A program made the position numbers and the translations under genes. From Bacilli bacterium (GTDB taxonomy: Bacteria; Bacillota_I; Bacilli_A; ML615J-28; CAG-698), in contig JAEEJT010000157.1 in NCBI GenBank assembly GCA_016282055.1, forward strand, positions 1-5,978: 5,978 nucleotides of DNA, written 5' to 3'. Each line of letters starts with the position of its first letter. Within the stretch, counting starts at the first letter, position 1. Shown in pieces: positions 5,674-5,978 of this stretch. Under the pieces are notes generated by a model. The model did not search any database and was not told the DNA's origin. It was given only the letters and a program-made list of their open reading frames with translations.

Positions 5674-5978
5674 ATGGCTAATGTTAAAGTTGCTATAAAT
5701 GGTTTTGGACGTATTGGACGTTTAGCTTTTAGACAAATGTTTGGTGCAAAAGGATATGAAATTGTTGCTATCAACGATTTAACATCTCCTAGTATGCTTG
5801 CAAACTTATTAAAATATGATACTGCTCAAGGTGGATATGCAGGACGTATTGGTGAAGGATTACACACTGTTTCTTCTAAAGAACCTGTTTTCGAAGAAGA
5901 TGGAAAGACAGTTAAAGTTCCTGGATCTATTACTGTAGATGGTAAAGAAATCACTATCTATGCTCAACCAAAAGCTGA
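5674..5978 (+). CDS. gap: Type I glyceraldehyde-3-phosphate dehydrogenase, N-terminal 101 residues (3' end outside window)
   Basis: The enzyme oxidises and phosphorylates glyceraldehyde-3-phosphate to 1,3-bisphosphoglycerate with NAD+ in glycolysis, in the cytoplasm, normally as a tetramer. The visible part is the NAD-binding Rossmann region. It begins MANVKVAINGFGRIGRLAF, with the dinucleotide-binding glycines at residues 10, 12 and 15. AINDL follows, where Asp35 fits NAD+ over NADP+, and then the conserved LLKYDTAQG. The catalytic Cys (near residue 150 in the family) is beyond the edge. After TAQG there is a stretch about 20 residues longer than in the Bacillus-type enzyme before the VDGKEI strand. 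The start is fixed by a consensus RBS. The gene has its own promoter and sits behind a terminator, so it is not part of the preceding operon. Identity is very sure. Confidence 0.97.
   Translation, partial: MANVKVAINGFGRIGRLAFRQMFGAKGYEIVAINDLTSPSMLANLLKYDTAQGGYAGRIGEGLHTVSSKEPVFEEDGKTVKVPGSITVDGKEITIYAQPKA

Noticed and set aside
1..5978. Mycoplasma-type code with TGA as Trp
   Set aside because: The Trp codons I located in the large genes are TGG, the frames close with TAA and TAG, and no frame needs TGA read-through.
1..5978. CRISPR arrays, tRNA/rRNA genes, insertion sequences and attachment sites
   Set aside because: Coding density is nearly complete. The only sizeable gap (5511-5673) is filled by a terminator, a promoter and a short leader, and no such element was seen on either strand.

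Overview
The window is AT-rich (very roughly 30% GC by eye), and all genes lie on the + strand. The picture fits a low-GC Firmicute or a Mollicutes-like relative, possibly an uncultured gut Bacilli or Clostridia lineage. Three things support this: strong AGGAGG-type ribosome binding sites, codon use dominated by A/T third positions, and a type I GAPDH N-terminus of Firmicutes character. The four Trp codons I located in the two large genes are all TGG and no TGA is read through, so the standard bacterial code (table 11) applies rather than the Mycoplasma code.

Layout: (1) Bases 1-3018 are the 3' part (1005 codons) of a very large surface protein gene whose start lies upstream of the window. 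It encodes a tandem array of about nine cadherin-like beta-sandwich units of roughly 85-110 residues, then a single C-terminal membrane helix and a short basic cytoplasmic tail, with no LPXTG sorting signal. (2) After a 17-base gap holding a good Shine-Dalgarno, bases 3036-5510 encode an 824-residue membrane-tethered cyclic-di-GMP protein. It has one N-terminal membrane helix, a degenerate GGDEF domain (SFDTF in place of GGDEF), an EAL phosphodiesterase domain with nearly all catalytic residues, an acidic linker, coiled coils, and a C-terminal domain of a recurring but uncharacterised Firmicutes type. (3) A strong intrinsic terminator (5521-5549) ends this unit. (4) A separate extended -10 promoter (5610-5638) and a consensus RBS drive a glyceraldehyde-3-phosphate dehydrogenase gene that runs off the right edge.

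The first two genes look like one operon. A membrane-anchored extracellular adhesin-like array is co-transcribed with a membrane-tethered cytoplasmic c-di-GMP phosphodiesterase or receptor, which suggests (inference only) that c-di-GMP turnover is linked to surface attachment. The most unusual item is the EAL protein's architecture: degenerate GGDEF, then EAL, then coiled coil, then the uncharacterised C-terminal module. The GAPDH gene is an independent housekeeping unit.
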